The notes below the pieces were generated by a model. It ran no database searches, had not been told where the DNA came from, and saw only the letters and a program-made list of their open reading frames with translations. Source: Kitasatospora sp040298565 (GTDB lineage: Bacteria; Actinomycetota; Actinomycetes; Streptomycetales; Streptomycetaceae). Taken from it: a stretch of 64,000 nucleotides of DNA. Within the stretch, counting starts at the first letter, position 1, and every line of letters starts with the position of its first letter. Of this stretch, positions 8,515-16,694 are shown piece after piece. Position numbers and translations under genes: made by a program. The stretch is from contig NZ_JBEPAK010000004.1 of the NCBI RefSeq assembly GCF_040298565.1, forward strand, positions 1 through 64,000. The letters are read 5' to 3'.

Positions 8515-9729
8515 TCACAGGTTGCCCCGGCGGTCCTGCTCGCGCTCGATGGACTCGAAGAGCGCCTTGAAGTTGCCCTTGCCGAAGCCCAGCGAACCGT
8601 GCCGCTCGATGAACTCGTAGAAGACCGTCGGGCGGTCGCCGATCGGCTTGGTGAAGATCTGCAGCAGGTAGCCGTCCTCGTCGCGGTCGACCAGGATGCC
8701 GCGCTTCTTCAGCTCCTCGATCGGCGCCCGGACCTTGCCGATCCGCTCGCGCAGCTCCGGGTCGTCGTAGTAGGCGTCCGGGGTGGAGAGGAACTCCACG
8801 CCGCGGGCGCGCAGCACGTCCACGGTGGTGAGGATGTCGTTGGTGGCGAGCGCCATGTGCTGGCAGCCGGGGCCGGCGTAGAACTCCAGGTACTCGTCGA
8901 TCTGGGACTTCTTCTTGGCGACGGCCGGCTCGTTGAGCGGGAACTTCACCCGGTGGTTGCCGCTGGCGACGACCTTGGACATCAGGGCGGAGTACTCGGT
9001 GGCGATGTCGTCGCCGACGAACTCGGCCATGTTCACGAAGCCCATGACCCGGTTGTAGAACCGGACCCACTCGTCCATCCGGCCCAGCTCGACGTTGCCC
9101 ACGGCGTGGTCGAGGGCCTGGAACAGGCGCTTGGGGGTGCCCTCGGGGTGGGTGACGCTGCTCTGCGCGGTGACGTAGCCCGGCAGGTACGGGCCGTGGT
9201 AGCGGGAGCGGTCGATCAGGGTGTGGCGGGTCTCGCCGTAGGTGGCGATGGCCGCGCGGCGGACGGTGCCGTTCTCGTCGGAGACGTCGTTGGGCTCCTC
9301 CAGAACGGTGGCGCCGCTCGCCCGGGCGTGCTCGATGCACCGGTCGACGTCCGGGACCTCCAGGGCGAGGTCGACCACGCCGTCGCCGTGGCGGCGGTGG
9401 TGGTCCAGCAGCGGGCTGTCCGGCTGGACACCGCCCTTGATCACGAAGCGGCACGAGCCGGAGCGGAGCACGTAGGCCTTGCGGTCGCGACGCCCGGTCT
9501 CCGGGCCGGAGTAGGCCACCAGCTCCATGCCGAACACGACCTGGTAGAACTGGGCCGTCTGGGTCGCGTTGCCGACCACGAAGACGACCGCGTCCTGGGC
9601 GGTGACGGGGAACGGGTCGGTGCTGGCGTCGTGCTCGACGAGGCCGACGAGGCGGCGCAGCTGGTCGGCGTCGAGACCGGCCTCGCGCTCCTCGGGGGTC
9701 AACTCAAGGGCCTGGGACTGCGGGGTCAT
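8515..9729 (-). CDS. hpd: 4-hydroxyphenylpyruvate dioxygenase
   Basis: 404 residues; converts 4-hydroxyphenylpyruvate to homogentisate. Two vicinal-oxygen-chelate halves: the first begins DAVVFVVGNATQTAQFYQ, and the catalytic second half has LDHAVGNVE (His near 210), QHMALATNDI (His near 290) and FYEFIERHG (Glu near 373) as the iron triad. The start MTPQSQALELT has GGAGGAA upstream and an N-terminal extension of about 40 residues before the VOC fold. It is the first gene of the tyrosine operon; hmgA follows 56 bases downstream. A palindrome about 190 bases upstream may be an operator. Confidence 0.94.
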   Translation of the reverse strand: MTPQSQALELTPEEREAGLDADQLRRLVGLVEHDASTDPFPVTAQDAVVFVVGNATQTAQFYQVVFGMELVAYSGPETGRRDRKAYVLRSGSCRFVIKGGVQPDSPLLDHHRRHGDGVVDLALEVPDVDRCIEHARASGATVLEEPNDVSDENGTVRRAAIATYGETRHTLIDRSRYHGPYLPGYVTAQSSVTHPEGTPKRLFQALDHAVGNVELGRMDEWVRFYNRVMGFVNMAEFVGDDIATEYSALMSKVVASGNHRVKFPLNEPAVAKKKSQIDEYLEFYAGPGCQHMALATNDILTTVDVLRARGVEFLSTPDAYYDDPELRERIGKVRAPIEELKKRGILVDRDEDGYLLQIFTKPIGDRPTVFYEFIERHGSLGFGKGNFKALFESIEREQDRRGNL

Positions 9730-9915
9730 CGCTCGTTCCTCCACTCTGGGCCTCGACGCTGAGGCTTCCGCTGGATCGCGTGGATCGCGGCCGCACGGCG
9801 ATCGGGTGGGCGGTGCGGCTGGCGCTGAGCTTGCTCCTGTCGGGGTAGTTGGGCAACAGGTCGGCTTTTCACTGCTCAATGTGTACAAGCTGGTCAGGAA
9901 ATCCCAGCCTTGGCT

Positions 9916-9928
9916 GCGCAAAATGCGC
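9916..9928. promoter_or_regulatory. inverted repeat upstream of hpd
   Basis: GCGCA-AAA-TGCGC is a perfect five-base inverted repeat with a three-base centre, in the AT-richer part of the 240-base gap before hpd. A second short palindrome, CTGCGCAG, lies at 9956-9963. Both carry the TGCGCA word often seen in AsnC/Lrp-type sites; no such regulator is encoded in the window, so the role is a guess. Confidence 0.3.
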
Positions 9929-9969
9929 TGCCCCGGCGGGGTGGTCGCCTGAATTCTGCGCAGTCGGCG

Positions 9970-11289
9970 TCAGGGGCTCCCGGCGGGCGGCAGATGGCGC
10001 AGGAACCAGTCCCCGGCCAGCTCGGCGACCCGGTCGAGGGTGCCCGGCTCCTCGAACAGGTGGCTCGCGTGCCCCACCACCACCAGCTCGCTGGCGCAGC
10101 GCAGCCCGGCCCTGGCCTGCCGGTTGAGGTCGATCACCACCGGGTCCAGCGCGCCGACCAGCAGCAGCGTCGGCGCGTCCACCCGGCCCAGCACCTGCGG
10201 CCCGGCGAGGTCCGGGCGACCGCCCCGGGAGACCACGGCGCGCACCGCCGGGCCGAGGTCGGCGGCGGTGCGGAGCGCGGCGGCGGCGCCGGTGCTGGCA
10301 CCGAACAGGCCGAGCGGCAGGCCGCGGGTCTGCGGGAGCCCGCCGAGCTGCCCCGCGACGGCGGTCAGCCGCGAGCCCAGCAGGCCGACGTCGAACACCT
10401 TGCGCCGGTCCGGCTCCTCGGCCTCGGTGAGCAGGTCGAACAGCAGCGTGCCCAGCCCCGCACGGTTCAGGTGGCGGGCGACGTGCCGGTTGCGCGGGCT
10501 GTGGCGCCCGCTGCCGCTGCCGTGGGCGAAGACCACGACGCCGCGCGCCCCGGCCGGGACGGTCAGCCGGCCCGCCAGCCGGACCCCGGCGGCCGGCAGC
10601 TCCACCTCGCCGTCGACCCCGGCGGCCTCCGCAGGCCCGTCGCCGCGGGCCTCGGCCAGCAGCCGCAGCACCTCCTCGTCGCCGGTCTGCGAGAAGTCCC
10701 GGTAGAACTCGCCGATGGCGTAGAACGGGGACGGCGTGTCGACGCAGACCAGCTCGTCGGCGACCTCGGCCAGGCGGTCCGTCCAGTCCCGGGGCGCCAC
10801 CGGGACGGCCAGCACCACCCGGGCCGCCCCGCGCGCCCGGACGATCCGGCAGGCGGCCTTGGCGGTGGAGCCGGTGGCGATGCCGTCGTCCACCACGACC
10901 ACCGTCCGCCCGCGCAGGTCGGCGGGCGGACGGTCGCCCCGGTAGCGACGGGCCCGGCGTTCCAGCTCGGTCCGCTCCCGCCGCTCCACCGCAGCCAGCT
11001 GGTCGTCGGTGACCCCGGCGAGCCGGATGACCTGCTCGTTCAGCACCCGTACGCCGTCCTCGCCGATCGCCCCCATGCCCAGCTCGGGCTGGTACGGCAC
11101 GCCGAGCTTGCGGATCACGCAGATGTCCAGGGGCGCGCCGAGCGCCCGCGCCACCTCGGCGGCCACCGGCACCCCGCCGCGCGGCAGCGCCACCACGACG
11201 GTGTCGGCGCCGCCCGACGGGCCGAGCCGGGCGGCCAGCCGGCGGCCGGCGTCGGTGCGGTCGGTGAAGCGGGTTCCGGTGACGGGCAT
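9970..11289 (-). CDS. Phosphoribosyltransferase-alpha/beta hydrolase fusion
   Basis: 439 residues in two domains. Residues about 1-215 are a type I phosphoribosyltransferase fold with the PRPP loop VVVVDDGIATGSTAK near 128. Residues about 225-439 are a dienelactone-hydrolase-like domain with FAHGSGSG near 256, the nucleophile elbow GASTGAA near 330, and later Asp (GALDPVV) and His (GHASHLF) candidates. Such fusions are seen in actinobacteria and elsewhere, with no firm substrate known to me. Start ATG 11289 follows GGAGG. Divergent from the cupin genes, sharing a 275-base promoter region. Confidence 0.85.
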   Translation of the reverse strand: MPVTGTRFTDRTDAGRRLAARLGPSGGADTVVVALPRGGVPVAAEVARALGAPLDICVIRKLGVPYQPELGMGAIGEDGVRVLNEQVIRLAGVTDDQLAAVERRERTELERRARRYRGDRPPADLRGRTVVVVDDGIATGSTAKAACRIVRARGAARVVLAVPVAPRDWTDRLAEVADELVCVDTPSPFYAIGEFYRDFSQTGDEEVLRLLAEARGDGPAEAAGVDGEVELPAAGVRLAGRLTVPAGARGVVVFAHGSGSGRHSPRNRHVARHLNRAGLGTLLFDLLTEAEEPDRRKVFDVGLLGSRLTAVAGQLGGLPQTRGLPLGLFGASTGAAAALRTAADLGPAVRAVVSRGGRPDLAGPQVLGRVDAPTLLLVGALDPVVIDLNRQARAGLRCASELVVVGHASHLFEEPGTLDRVAELAGDWFLRHLPPAGSP

Positions 11290-11564
11290 GACACGGCCTC
11301 CGAGTTCCACCGTACGCCGATCCGGTACGCCGCTCCCGGGCGCGCGCGCCGGGGCCGGGACGGACCGACGGCGGTGCCGGGCGGCCTCCCGGGGCCGACC
11401 CCGGCCCGCCCCGGGACAGCCGCCGCCGAGGGCCCGGGACGCGCCGGGCGGACGGCCGGGATCGGGACGGGACGGCACCCCCGTGCGACTGGGACACCGG
11501 GCCGCGGACGGTGGTCCGCAGAGGCGGACAGCAGAGCCGCCCTCGACCGGAAGGAGCGCCCGCC

Positions 11565-11957
11565 ATGCCGGGCACCGTCATCACCGACCTGCGGCGCCGC
11601 GGCGCCGTCGACCCCGGCCGCCTGCTCGCCGGCCCGCTGCGGGCCGTCGGCCTGCAGCGGCTCGAACCGGGCCGCAGCGCCGCGGTGACCGCCGACGGCG
11701 TCGAGCACGCGCTGTACGTCACCGCCGGCTCCGGCCTCGCCGCCCTGCCCGAGGACGCCGTGCACCCGGACCACCCCGACGCCGGCCTTCCGCTGGTCGA
11801 GGGCACCGCCGTGGTGCTCCCGCTCGGCTCGCGGACCGTGCTCACCGCCGGGACGGCCGGGCTGGAGTACTTCCACGCCGTCCTGGCCGCGCCCGCCCTG
11901 ACCGGAGCCCCGCCCGGCGGGTGCGAGGCCCCTCCCGAAGGGGGTGACCCCGAGTGA
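11565..11957 (+). CDS. Small cupin-like protein (first of three)
   Basis: 130 residues starting MPGTVITDLRRRG after AAGGAG. The pattern of short beta-strand stretches separated by Gly/Pro turns (ALYVTAGSGLAAL, GTAVVLPLGSRTVL, LEYFHAVLAA) matches a single cupin barrel. Metal-binding His residues of the classical cupin motif are not complete. Function unknown. The stop overlaps the GTG of the next cupin gene, so the set is an operon. Confidence 0.65.
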   Translation: MPGTVITDLRRRGAVDPGRLLAGPLRAVGLQRLEPGRSAAVTADGVEHALYVTAGSGLAALPEDAVHPDHPDAGLPLVEGTAVVLPLGSRTVLTAGTAGLEYFHAVLAAPALTGAPPGGCEAPPEGGDPE

Positions 11958-12364
11958 TCGTCACCACCGACACCGGCTCCGCGATGGTCCTCCTCGGCCC
12001 GAACGGCGAACGCGTCCGGATCCGCTCGCTGGCCCGCCGCACCGTGCTGACCAGCGCCTGCGAGTCCTTCGACCACCTGCGGCTGAGTCCGCGCGCCCAC
12101 CACGTGCTGCCCGGCCGGCCCGACGCCGAGACCGTCCTCCACGTGCTGCGCGGCGCCGCCGTCGTCGGCCGACTCCCCGGCGAACCGGACCACCTGGCCT
12201 CGGACGGGGACCTGCTGCTGGCCCGGCGCGGCCACGCCCTGCACCTGGAGGCCGGACCGCTCGGCGCGGAGCTGCTCTGCCTCACCCTGACGGCTCCCCT
12301 GCACCGCGCCGGGACCCGCGCCGCCCTCGCCCGACGCCGCGCCGAGCGCCGCAACCGCCCCTGA
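11954..12364 (+). CDS. Small cupin-like protein (second of three)
   Basis: 136 residues; GTG start overlaps the upstream TGA. Strand pattern TVLHVLRGAAVVGRL, GDLLLARRGHALHLEA and GAELLCLTLTAP resembles the second half of a cupin barrel, with an Arg-rich C-terminal tail. Substrate unknown. Followed after 18 bases, including the ribosome site GGAGG, by the third cupin gene. Confidence 0.65.
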   Translation: MIVTTDTGSAMVLLGPNGERVRIRSLARRTVLTSACESFDHLRLSPRAHHVLPGRPDAETVLHVLRGAAVVGRLPGEPDHLASDGDLLLARRGHALHLEAGPLGAELLCLTLTAPLHRAGTRAALARRRAERRNRP

Positions 12365-12382
12365 CGCCCCCCGGAGGTCCCA

Positions 12383-13066
12383 GTGATCCTCGTCCCCGCC
12401 GCCGTCCCCCGCACCGCCCCCGTCCTCCAACGGCTGATCGATCCCGACCGGCGGCCCGGTGTCCGCGCCGCACTGACCGTCGAGACCCTGCCGCCCGGCC
12501 TCCACCTGGCGCAACGCCCCTGCGAGTCCGTCGAGTCGGCGACGGTGGTGCTCTCCGGCCGGCTGTCCGCGGCCGGTCGGGTCCTGTTCCCGGGCCAGCT
12601 GCTGCACCACCCGCCGGGCAGCAGCCACCGGCTCACCGCCCTGCCCGGCTCACCGGCCGCCGTGCTCACCGTCCGTCCCGTCCCGTCCGCCGCGGCCGTA
12701 CCCGCCCAACGCGGTGGCACGGGGGCGTACGGCCCCGTTCGGCGCATCGCCGTGGACACCGTTCGACTGGCCGCCGGCGCCGAGTTCCGGCCGTGCGCGG
12801 AACCGGCGGCGGACGCCTTCCTGCTGCCGCTCTCTGGTGCCGGCGGCCTCCTCGGCGGTGACGGCGGTGAAGCGCTCCTCCTCCCCGGTGACCTGGTGTA
12901 CGTCCGGGCCGGGGAGCGGTACGTCCTGCGGGCCGGCGCGGGCGGACCGGTCACTGCCGTCCTCGGCCGGATCGGCCTGCTGGACATCGCCCTGCTGGAC
13001 GCGGTTCCGGGACCGGAACGGGACACCGAGCCCATGCGGTCGGGGCTCGGACGTCCGCAGAGTTGA
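12383..13066 (+). CDS. Tandem cupin-like protein (third of three)
   Basis: 227 residues, GTG start with CGGAGGTCC upstream. Two cupin-like halves: SATVVLSGRLSAAGRVL with FPGQLLHHPPGSSHRL in the first, and DAFLLPLSGAGGLL with LLLPGDLVYVRAGERY in the second. The HHPPGSSH stretch offers His ligands for metal or ligand binding. A bicupin next to two monocupins suggests stepwise duplication. Function unknown; the small membrane peptide gene follows by 56 bases. Confidence 0.65.
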   Translation: MILVPAAVPRTAPVLQRLIDPDRRPGVRAALTVETLPPGLHLAQRPCESVESATVVLSGRLSAAGRVLFPGQLLHHPPGSSHRLTALPGSPAAVLTVRPVPSAAAVPAQRGGTGAYGPVRRIAVDTVRLAAGAEFRPCAEPAADAFLLPLSGAGGLLGGDGGEALLLPGDLVYVRAGERYVLRAGAGGPVTAVLGRIGLLDIALLDAVPGPERDTEPMRSGLGRPQS

Positions 13067-13122
13067 GGCAGGGCGATCGAGCGATCGGATCGGCCGTTCG
13101 GAAGAATCAGGAGGACCCCCTC

Positions 13123-13338
13123 ATGGCAATGAACAGTGTGACCAGGACGATCTGCCTGGCCTCCGTGATCGCCGGTGTGATCGCGGTCGTCACGGTGCTG
13201 CGCCACGCCTGTGCCACCTCTGCGTCCGGCTCCGCTACCGGCACCGACTCCGGCGCCGGCGGCGGCTCGCAGGCGGCGGACGGCCACATCGGCTGCCCGC
13301 CCGGCGGTTGCAGGGACGTCCCGGACCCGGACCAGTAG
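13123..13338 (+). CDS. Small membrane-anchored or exported peptide
   Basis: 71 residues: an N-terminal hydrophobic helix (ICLASVIAGVIAVV), then a Ser/Gly/Thr-rich stretch and a short tail containing the CPPGGC Cys pair. Start ATG 13123 was chosen because AGGAGGA sits ten bases upstream; an in-frame reading from 13063 lacks this. Not recognised; it could be an envelope peptide of the cupin operon, since it follows in the same direction. Confidence 0.6.
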   Translation: MAMNSVTRTICLASVIAGVIAVVTVLRHACATSASGSATGTDSGAGGGSQAADGHIGCPPGGCRDVPDPDQ

Positions 13339-13376
13339 CCCCACCACACCGCCGCCCACCGCCCCCATCCCCCCAC

Positions 13377-13405
13377 CGCCCCCGGCGCAACCAGCGCCGG
13401 GGGCG
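13377..13405. terminator. hairpin between convergent genes
   Basis: A 12-bp perfect stem (13377-13388 with 13394-13405) and five-base loop lie between the membrane-peptide gene and the convergent histidine kinase gene. Confidence 0.65.
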
Positions 13406-13477
13406 CCGACTGCGGTCGGCCGCCGCCGATCGCGTCAGCCGCGCCGGCCGCCGCCGTCAACCGTCAGCCGTAAGCCG

Positions 13478-15622
13478 TCAACCGGTCGTGCCGCCCGCGT
13501 CCGCCGCCTGCTCCCCGCCGCCCGTCCCCGTCGAGCGCGGCAGCACCGCCAGCACCTGCGTCCCACCGGACCGCGCCAGCGGCCGGACGACGCAACTGCC
13601 GCCGATCTCCGTCGCCCGGTCCGCCATCGAACGCAGCCCCACCCCGCCACCACGACCGCCGTCCGGATCCCCCGACCCCGCGGAGCCCTCCCGGTACCCG
13701 ACCCCGTCGTCCTGCACGGTGAGCACCAGCGCCTCCCCGTCGACCCGCAACCGCACCCGTGCCGACCTGGCCCTGGCATGCCGCAGCACGTTGTTGAGCG
13801 CCTCCGCGGTGATCCGGTAGGCCGCGACCTCCACCGCGGCCGGCAGCTCCGGCAGCGGCTCCGGTTCGATCTCCGCGGTGACGGCCAGGCCGGTCCCGCT
13901 GAAGGTGGCCGCCAACTGCTCGACCGCCCGTGCCAGCCCGAGCTCGCCGAGCGGGGCGGGCCCGAGCCGGTCGGTGATCCGGCGGAGCTCGGTGATGGCC
14001 ATCCCGAGGCCCTCCGCGATCCCGCGCAGGGTTGCGGCCAGTTCCTCGTCGGCGGTGGAGGCCGCGCCGTCCACCCGCAGCCGCAGGCCGGCCAGTGCCG
14101 GCCCGAGCCCGTCGTGGATGTCCCGCCGCAGCCACCGCCGCTCCTCCTCCCGCCCGGCGACGATCTGTTCCCGGCTGGCCTGGAGGTCCTCCTGGAGCCG
14201 CAGCGACGCGACGGCGGGCGAGGCCTGGTCGGCGAGCGAGCGCAGGATGTCGACGTCGCTGGCCTCGAGCCGCTCCTCGCCCGCCCGCAGCCCCACGGTC
14301 AGCTCGCCGATCGGCAGTCCGTTGTGCACCAGCGCGAAGCCCCGGGTCCGGCCGTCCAGCCGGCCGGCGGTGGCGAGCGTGCGCCGGCCGGCCCGGGTGG
14401 TGACGGCGAGGGTGACTCCCGGCAGTCGCAGCTCCTCGGCGACCGTCGCGCACAGCGCCTCCGGCAGCCGGGCCGGATCGACCACCTGCCGCACCCGTCC
14501 CGCGAGCGCCCGCAGGACCTGGTACGGCTGCGCGCGCTCGCCGTAGTACAGCCGGTCCACCAGGGACACGGTCCGTCGGGCCGCTCGCGGCAGGGCCGCG
14601 CCCAGCGCGTAGACCAGCGCGATCAGCAGCAGCGCCGCCCCGCCGCGCCCCGGCAGCAGCCAGCTGGAGAGCAGCGCGGCCGCGGCCACGAAGAGCACGG
14701 TGACGCCGGTGGCCAGCAGCAGCCCGATCAGCACGCTGCGCGCCGCCCGGTGCAGCCGCCAGCCGTGGTCGCGGATCACCAGCAGGCCGATCCCGACGGC
14801 CCAGACCGCCCCGGCGGCTGCGAACAGCGAGTAGCTGAGCCAGTAGTGCTCGGTCAGCGTGCGTTCGTAGAAGTCCTGCGCCCCGGCCCACAGCAGGTAG
14901 GCGCCGAGCATCGCCGCCACCCGCAGCCGGTGCCGTCCGGCCCCGGCGGTGCCGGGCTGCGGACCGGCCGGTCGCAGCAGCCGCACCAGCAGGACCGCGG
15001 AGGCGAGCCCGACCAGGCACTCGCCGATGAGCAGGTCGTGGTCCCAGAGGGTGTTCACGACGGTGCGGAACAGGTGGCCGGGCGGGTTGCCGGCCAGCGG
15101 GTTGGGCCGCCCGTGGAGGGTGGCGCTGTCCAGGGTCCAGGCCGTCACCGGGATCACCCAGAGCGCGACGGCACCGATGTACCACCACCAGCGCCGGGTG
15201 GTCAGCCGGCCGGCCGGCAGCCAGAGCGGCAGGGTGTAGAACAGCGTCACGTTCACCACGAGGCACAGCGCGTCGAAGGCGGCGGTCGCGCCGAGGATGC
15301 CCGGATCGGTGACCTCCACCCAGACGGGTGCGTCCGCCGCGTACGGCAGCACCAGGGTGAGCGCGTAGACGAGCAGCACCCAGCCGAGCGGGCTGCCCGG
15401 GCGGTGGGCGTGCAGCAGCATCCCCGCTCCCGCGGTCGGCAGGGCGTAGACGAGCACGGCGAGCAGGTCCCGGGGGCGGGAGACGCCCGGCTCGCCGAGG
15501 TGGACGAGCACGTAGCAGGTCCACAGCGTGGCGACGACGAGGCAGACCGCCGTGGCCACCGCCGCGGCGGTGAGCTGCCTCTCGGCCGGTGTGCGGCGCC
15601 GGGGAACGGTCACCGTGGTCAT
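13478..15622 (-). CDS. NarL-type sensor histidine kinase
   Basis: 714 residues. The N-terminal half holds about eleven hydrophobic helices, so it is a polytopic membrane sensor. A GAF-like linker follows, then the HisKA_3 dimerisation helix with EEERRWLRRDIHDGLGPAL (phospho-acceptor His near 500), then the ATPase: AYRITAEALNNVLRHARA (N box), VQDDGVGY (G1) and GVGLRSMADRA (G2). Start ATG 15622 has GAGGTGGTG upstream. Its probable partner is the LuxR-type regulator divergently transcribed from 15926, an arrangement less common than the usual HK-RR operon. The signal is unknown. Confidence 0.9.
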   Translation of the reverse strand: MTTVTVPRRRTPAERQLTAAAVATAVCLVVATLWTCYVLVHLGEPGVSRPRDLLAVLVYALPTAGAGMLLHAHRPGSPLGWVLLVYALTLVLPYAADAPVWVEVTDPGILGATAAFDALCLVVNVTLFYTLPLWLPAGRLTTRRWWWYIGAVALWVIPVTAWTLDSATLHGRPNPLAGNPPGHLFRTVVNTLWDHDLLIGECLVGLASAVLLVRLLRPAGPQPGTAGAGRHRLRVAAMLGAYLLWAGAQDFYERTLTEHYWLSYSLFAAAGAVWAVGIGLLVIRDHGWRLHRAARSVLIGLLLATGVTVLFVAAAALLSSWLLPGRGGAALLLIALVYALGAALPRAARRTVSLVDRLYYGERAQPYQVLRALAGRVRQVVDPARLPEALCATVAEELRLPGVTLAVTTRAGRRTLATAGRLDGRTRGFALVHNGLPIGELTVGLRAGEERLEASDVDILRSLADQASPAVASLRLQEDLQASREQIVAGREEERRWLRRDIHDGLGPALAGLRLRVDGAASTADEELAATLRGIAEGLGMAITELRRITDRLGPAPLGELGLARAVEQLAATFSGTGLAVTAEIEPEPLPELPAAVEVAAYRITAEALNNVLRHARARSARVRLRVDGEALVLTVQDDGVGYREGSAGSGDPDGGRGGGVGLRSMADRATEIGGSCVVRPLARSGGTQVLAVLPRSTGTGGGEQAADAGGTTG

Positions 15623-15925
15623 GGCACCACCTCGCAGACGGACCGGAGCGGATCGGTCGGGACGGATCCCGGCGGGGCGGCGGCAGGCCCGGCGGTCCTC
15701 CGGGCGGTACCCCGGCAGCCCTCCGGGCGGTCCTCGGCGGGACGGACCGCCGGTCGGCGGGTCCCGCACGGTCGCTCCAGTCTCGGCCGCCCGGTGTCCC
15801 GGGCGCCTGAGGCAGCGGTCACGCATCCCGTGCGGGACGCCGGGGTCCGCCTCGCCCCGCCGTGCGGACGACGTTCCGAGCATGTCACGGAAAGTCACCG
15901 CAGCTTCGCTGCTAGTGTCGGCCGG
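15623..15925. other. divergent promoter region of the two-component pair
   Basis: 303 gene-free bases. The left two-thirds are GC-rich with several GGCGGTAC/GGCGGTCC repeats; the right end holds TAGTGT at 15913-15918, seven bases before the GTG of the regulator, fitting a leaderless start. No clear operator palindrome was found. Confidence 0.4.
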
Positions 15926-16621
15926 GTGGATGAACAGCAGCCGGCGGCACCTCCGGACCCGGCGGGCCAGGCCCCGTCCGTCCGTGTGCTGATCGTCGAC
16001 GACCACCCCCTGTTCCGGGAGGGGCTCAAGGCGGCGCTGGAGAGCGCCGAGGGCGTGTCCGTGGTGGCCGAGGCCGAGCGGGTCGCGGACGTGCCGGAGG
16101 CGGTCGAGCGCCACCGCCCCGACGTGGTGGTCATGGACCTCTCGCTGCCCGACGGCTCCGGGCTGGAGGCCGTCCGCCGGCTCTCCGCCGGGGAGCCGGC
16201 GCCGCCCGTCCTGATGCTGACGATGTCGGACGACGACGGCAACCTGCTCGCCGCCCTTCAGGCCGGTGCCCGCGGCTACCTGGTCAAGGGCGCCGGGCGG
16301 GAGGAGGTGCTGCACGCGGTCCGTACCGTGGCGGCGGGCGGCGCCGTGTTCGGCGGCGAGGTGGCCGGGCGGATCACGGCCCTGCTCGCCGGGGCGAGGA
16401 TGCGCGAGGCGGGGCAGCTCTTCCCCGAGCTCACCGCCCGCGAGGCCGAGGTGCTGGACCTGGTCGCGCGCGGCTACGACAACCGGCGGATCGCCCGGGA
16501 GCTGGTGGTCGCGGAGAAGACCGTCCGCAACCACGTCACCCACATCTTCGAGAAGCTGCACGTCGCCACGCGGGCCGAGGCGGTCGCCCGGGCGCGCGAC
16601 ATGGGGCTCGGGGAGCAGTGA
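15926..16621 (+). CDS. NarL/LuxR-family response regulator
   Basis: 231 residues, GTG start. Receiver domain from VRVLIVDDHPLFREGLK, phospho-acceptor Asp in VVMDLSLPD near residue 69, and Lys in GYLVKGAG. C-terminal LuxR helix-turn-helix from LTAREAEVLDLVARGY to KTVRNHVTHIFEKLHV. No ribosome-binding site precedes the GTG, but a -10-like TAGTGT does, so the mRNA is probably leaderless. Divergent partner of the sensor kinase. Confidence 0.92.
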   Translation: MDEQQPAAPPDPAGQAPSVRVLIVDDHPLFREGLKAALESAEGVSVVAEAERVADVPEAVERHRPDVVVMDLSLPDGSGLEAVRRLSAGEPAPPVLMLTMSDDDGNLLAALQAGARGYLVKGAGREEVLHAVRTVAAGGAVFGGEVAGRITALLAGARMREAGQLFPELTAREAEVLDLVARGYDNRRIARELVVAEKTVRNHVTHIFEKLHVATRAEAVARARDMGLGEQ

Positions 16622-16642
16622 GCCCGCCCGGGCACCGGTGAT

Positions 16643-16676
16643 CCGGGGGTGCCGGCCCGCCGGCCGGCACCCCCGG
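16643..16676. terminator. strong bidirectional hairpin
   Basis: A perfect 15-bp stem (16643-16657 with 16662-16676) with a four-base loop lies between the response regulator stop and the convergent acyl-CoA dehydrogenase stop. Confidence 0.8.
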
Positions 16677-16694
16677 GGTCCTGCGGGTACGGGC

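Noticed and set aside
13211..16621. Open frame of over 1100 codons through the histidine kinase region on the plus strand
   Set aside because: It is antisense to a well-supported kinase gene for most of its length and arises from high third-position GC; only its 3' part (from 15926) is the real response regulator.
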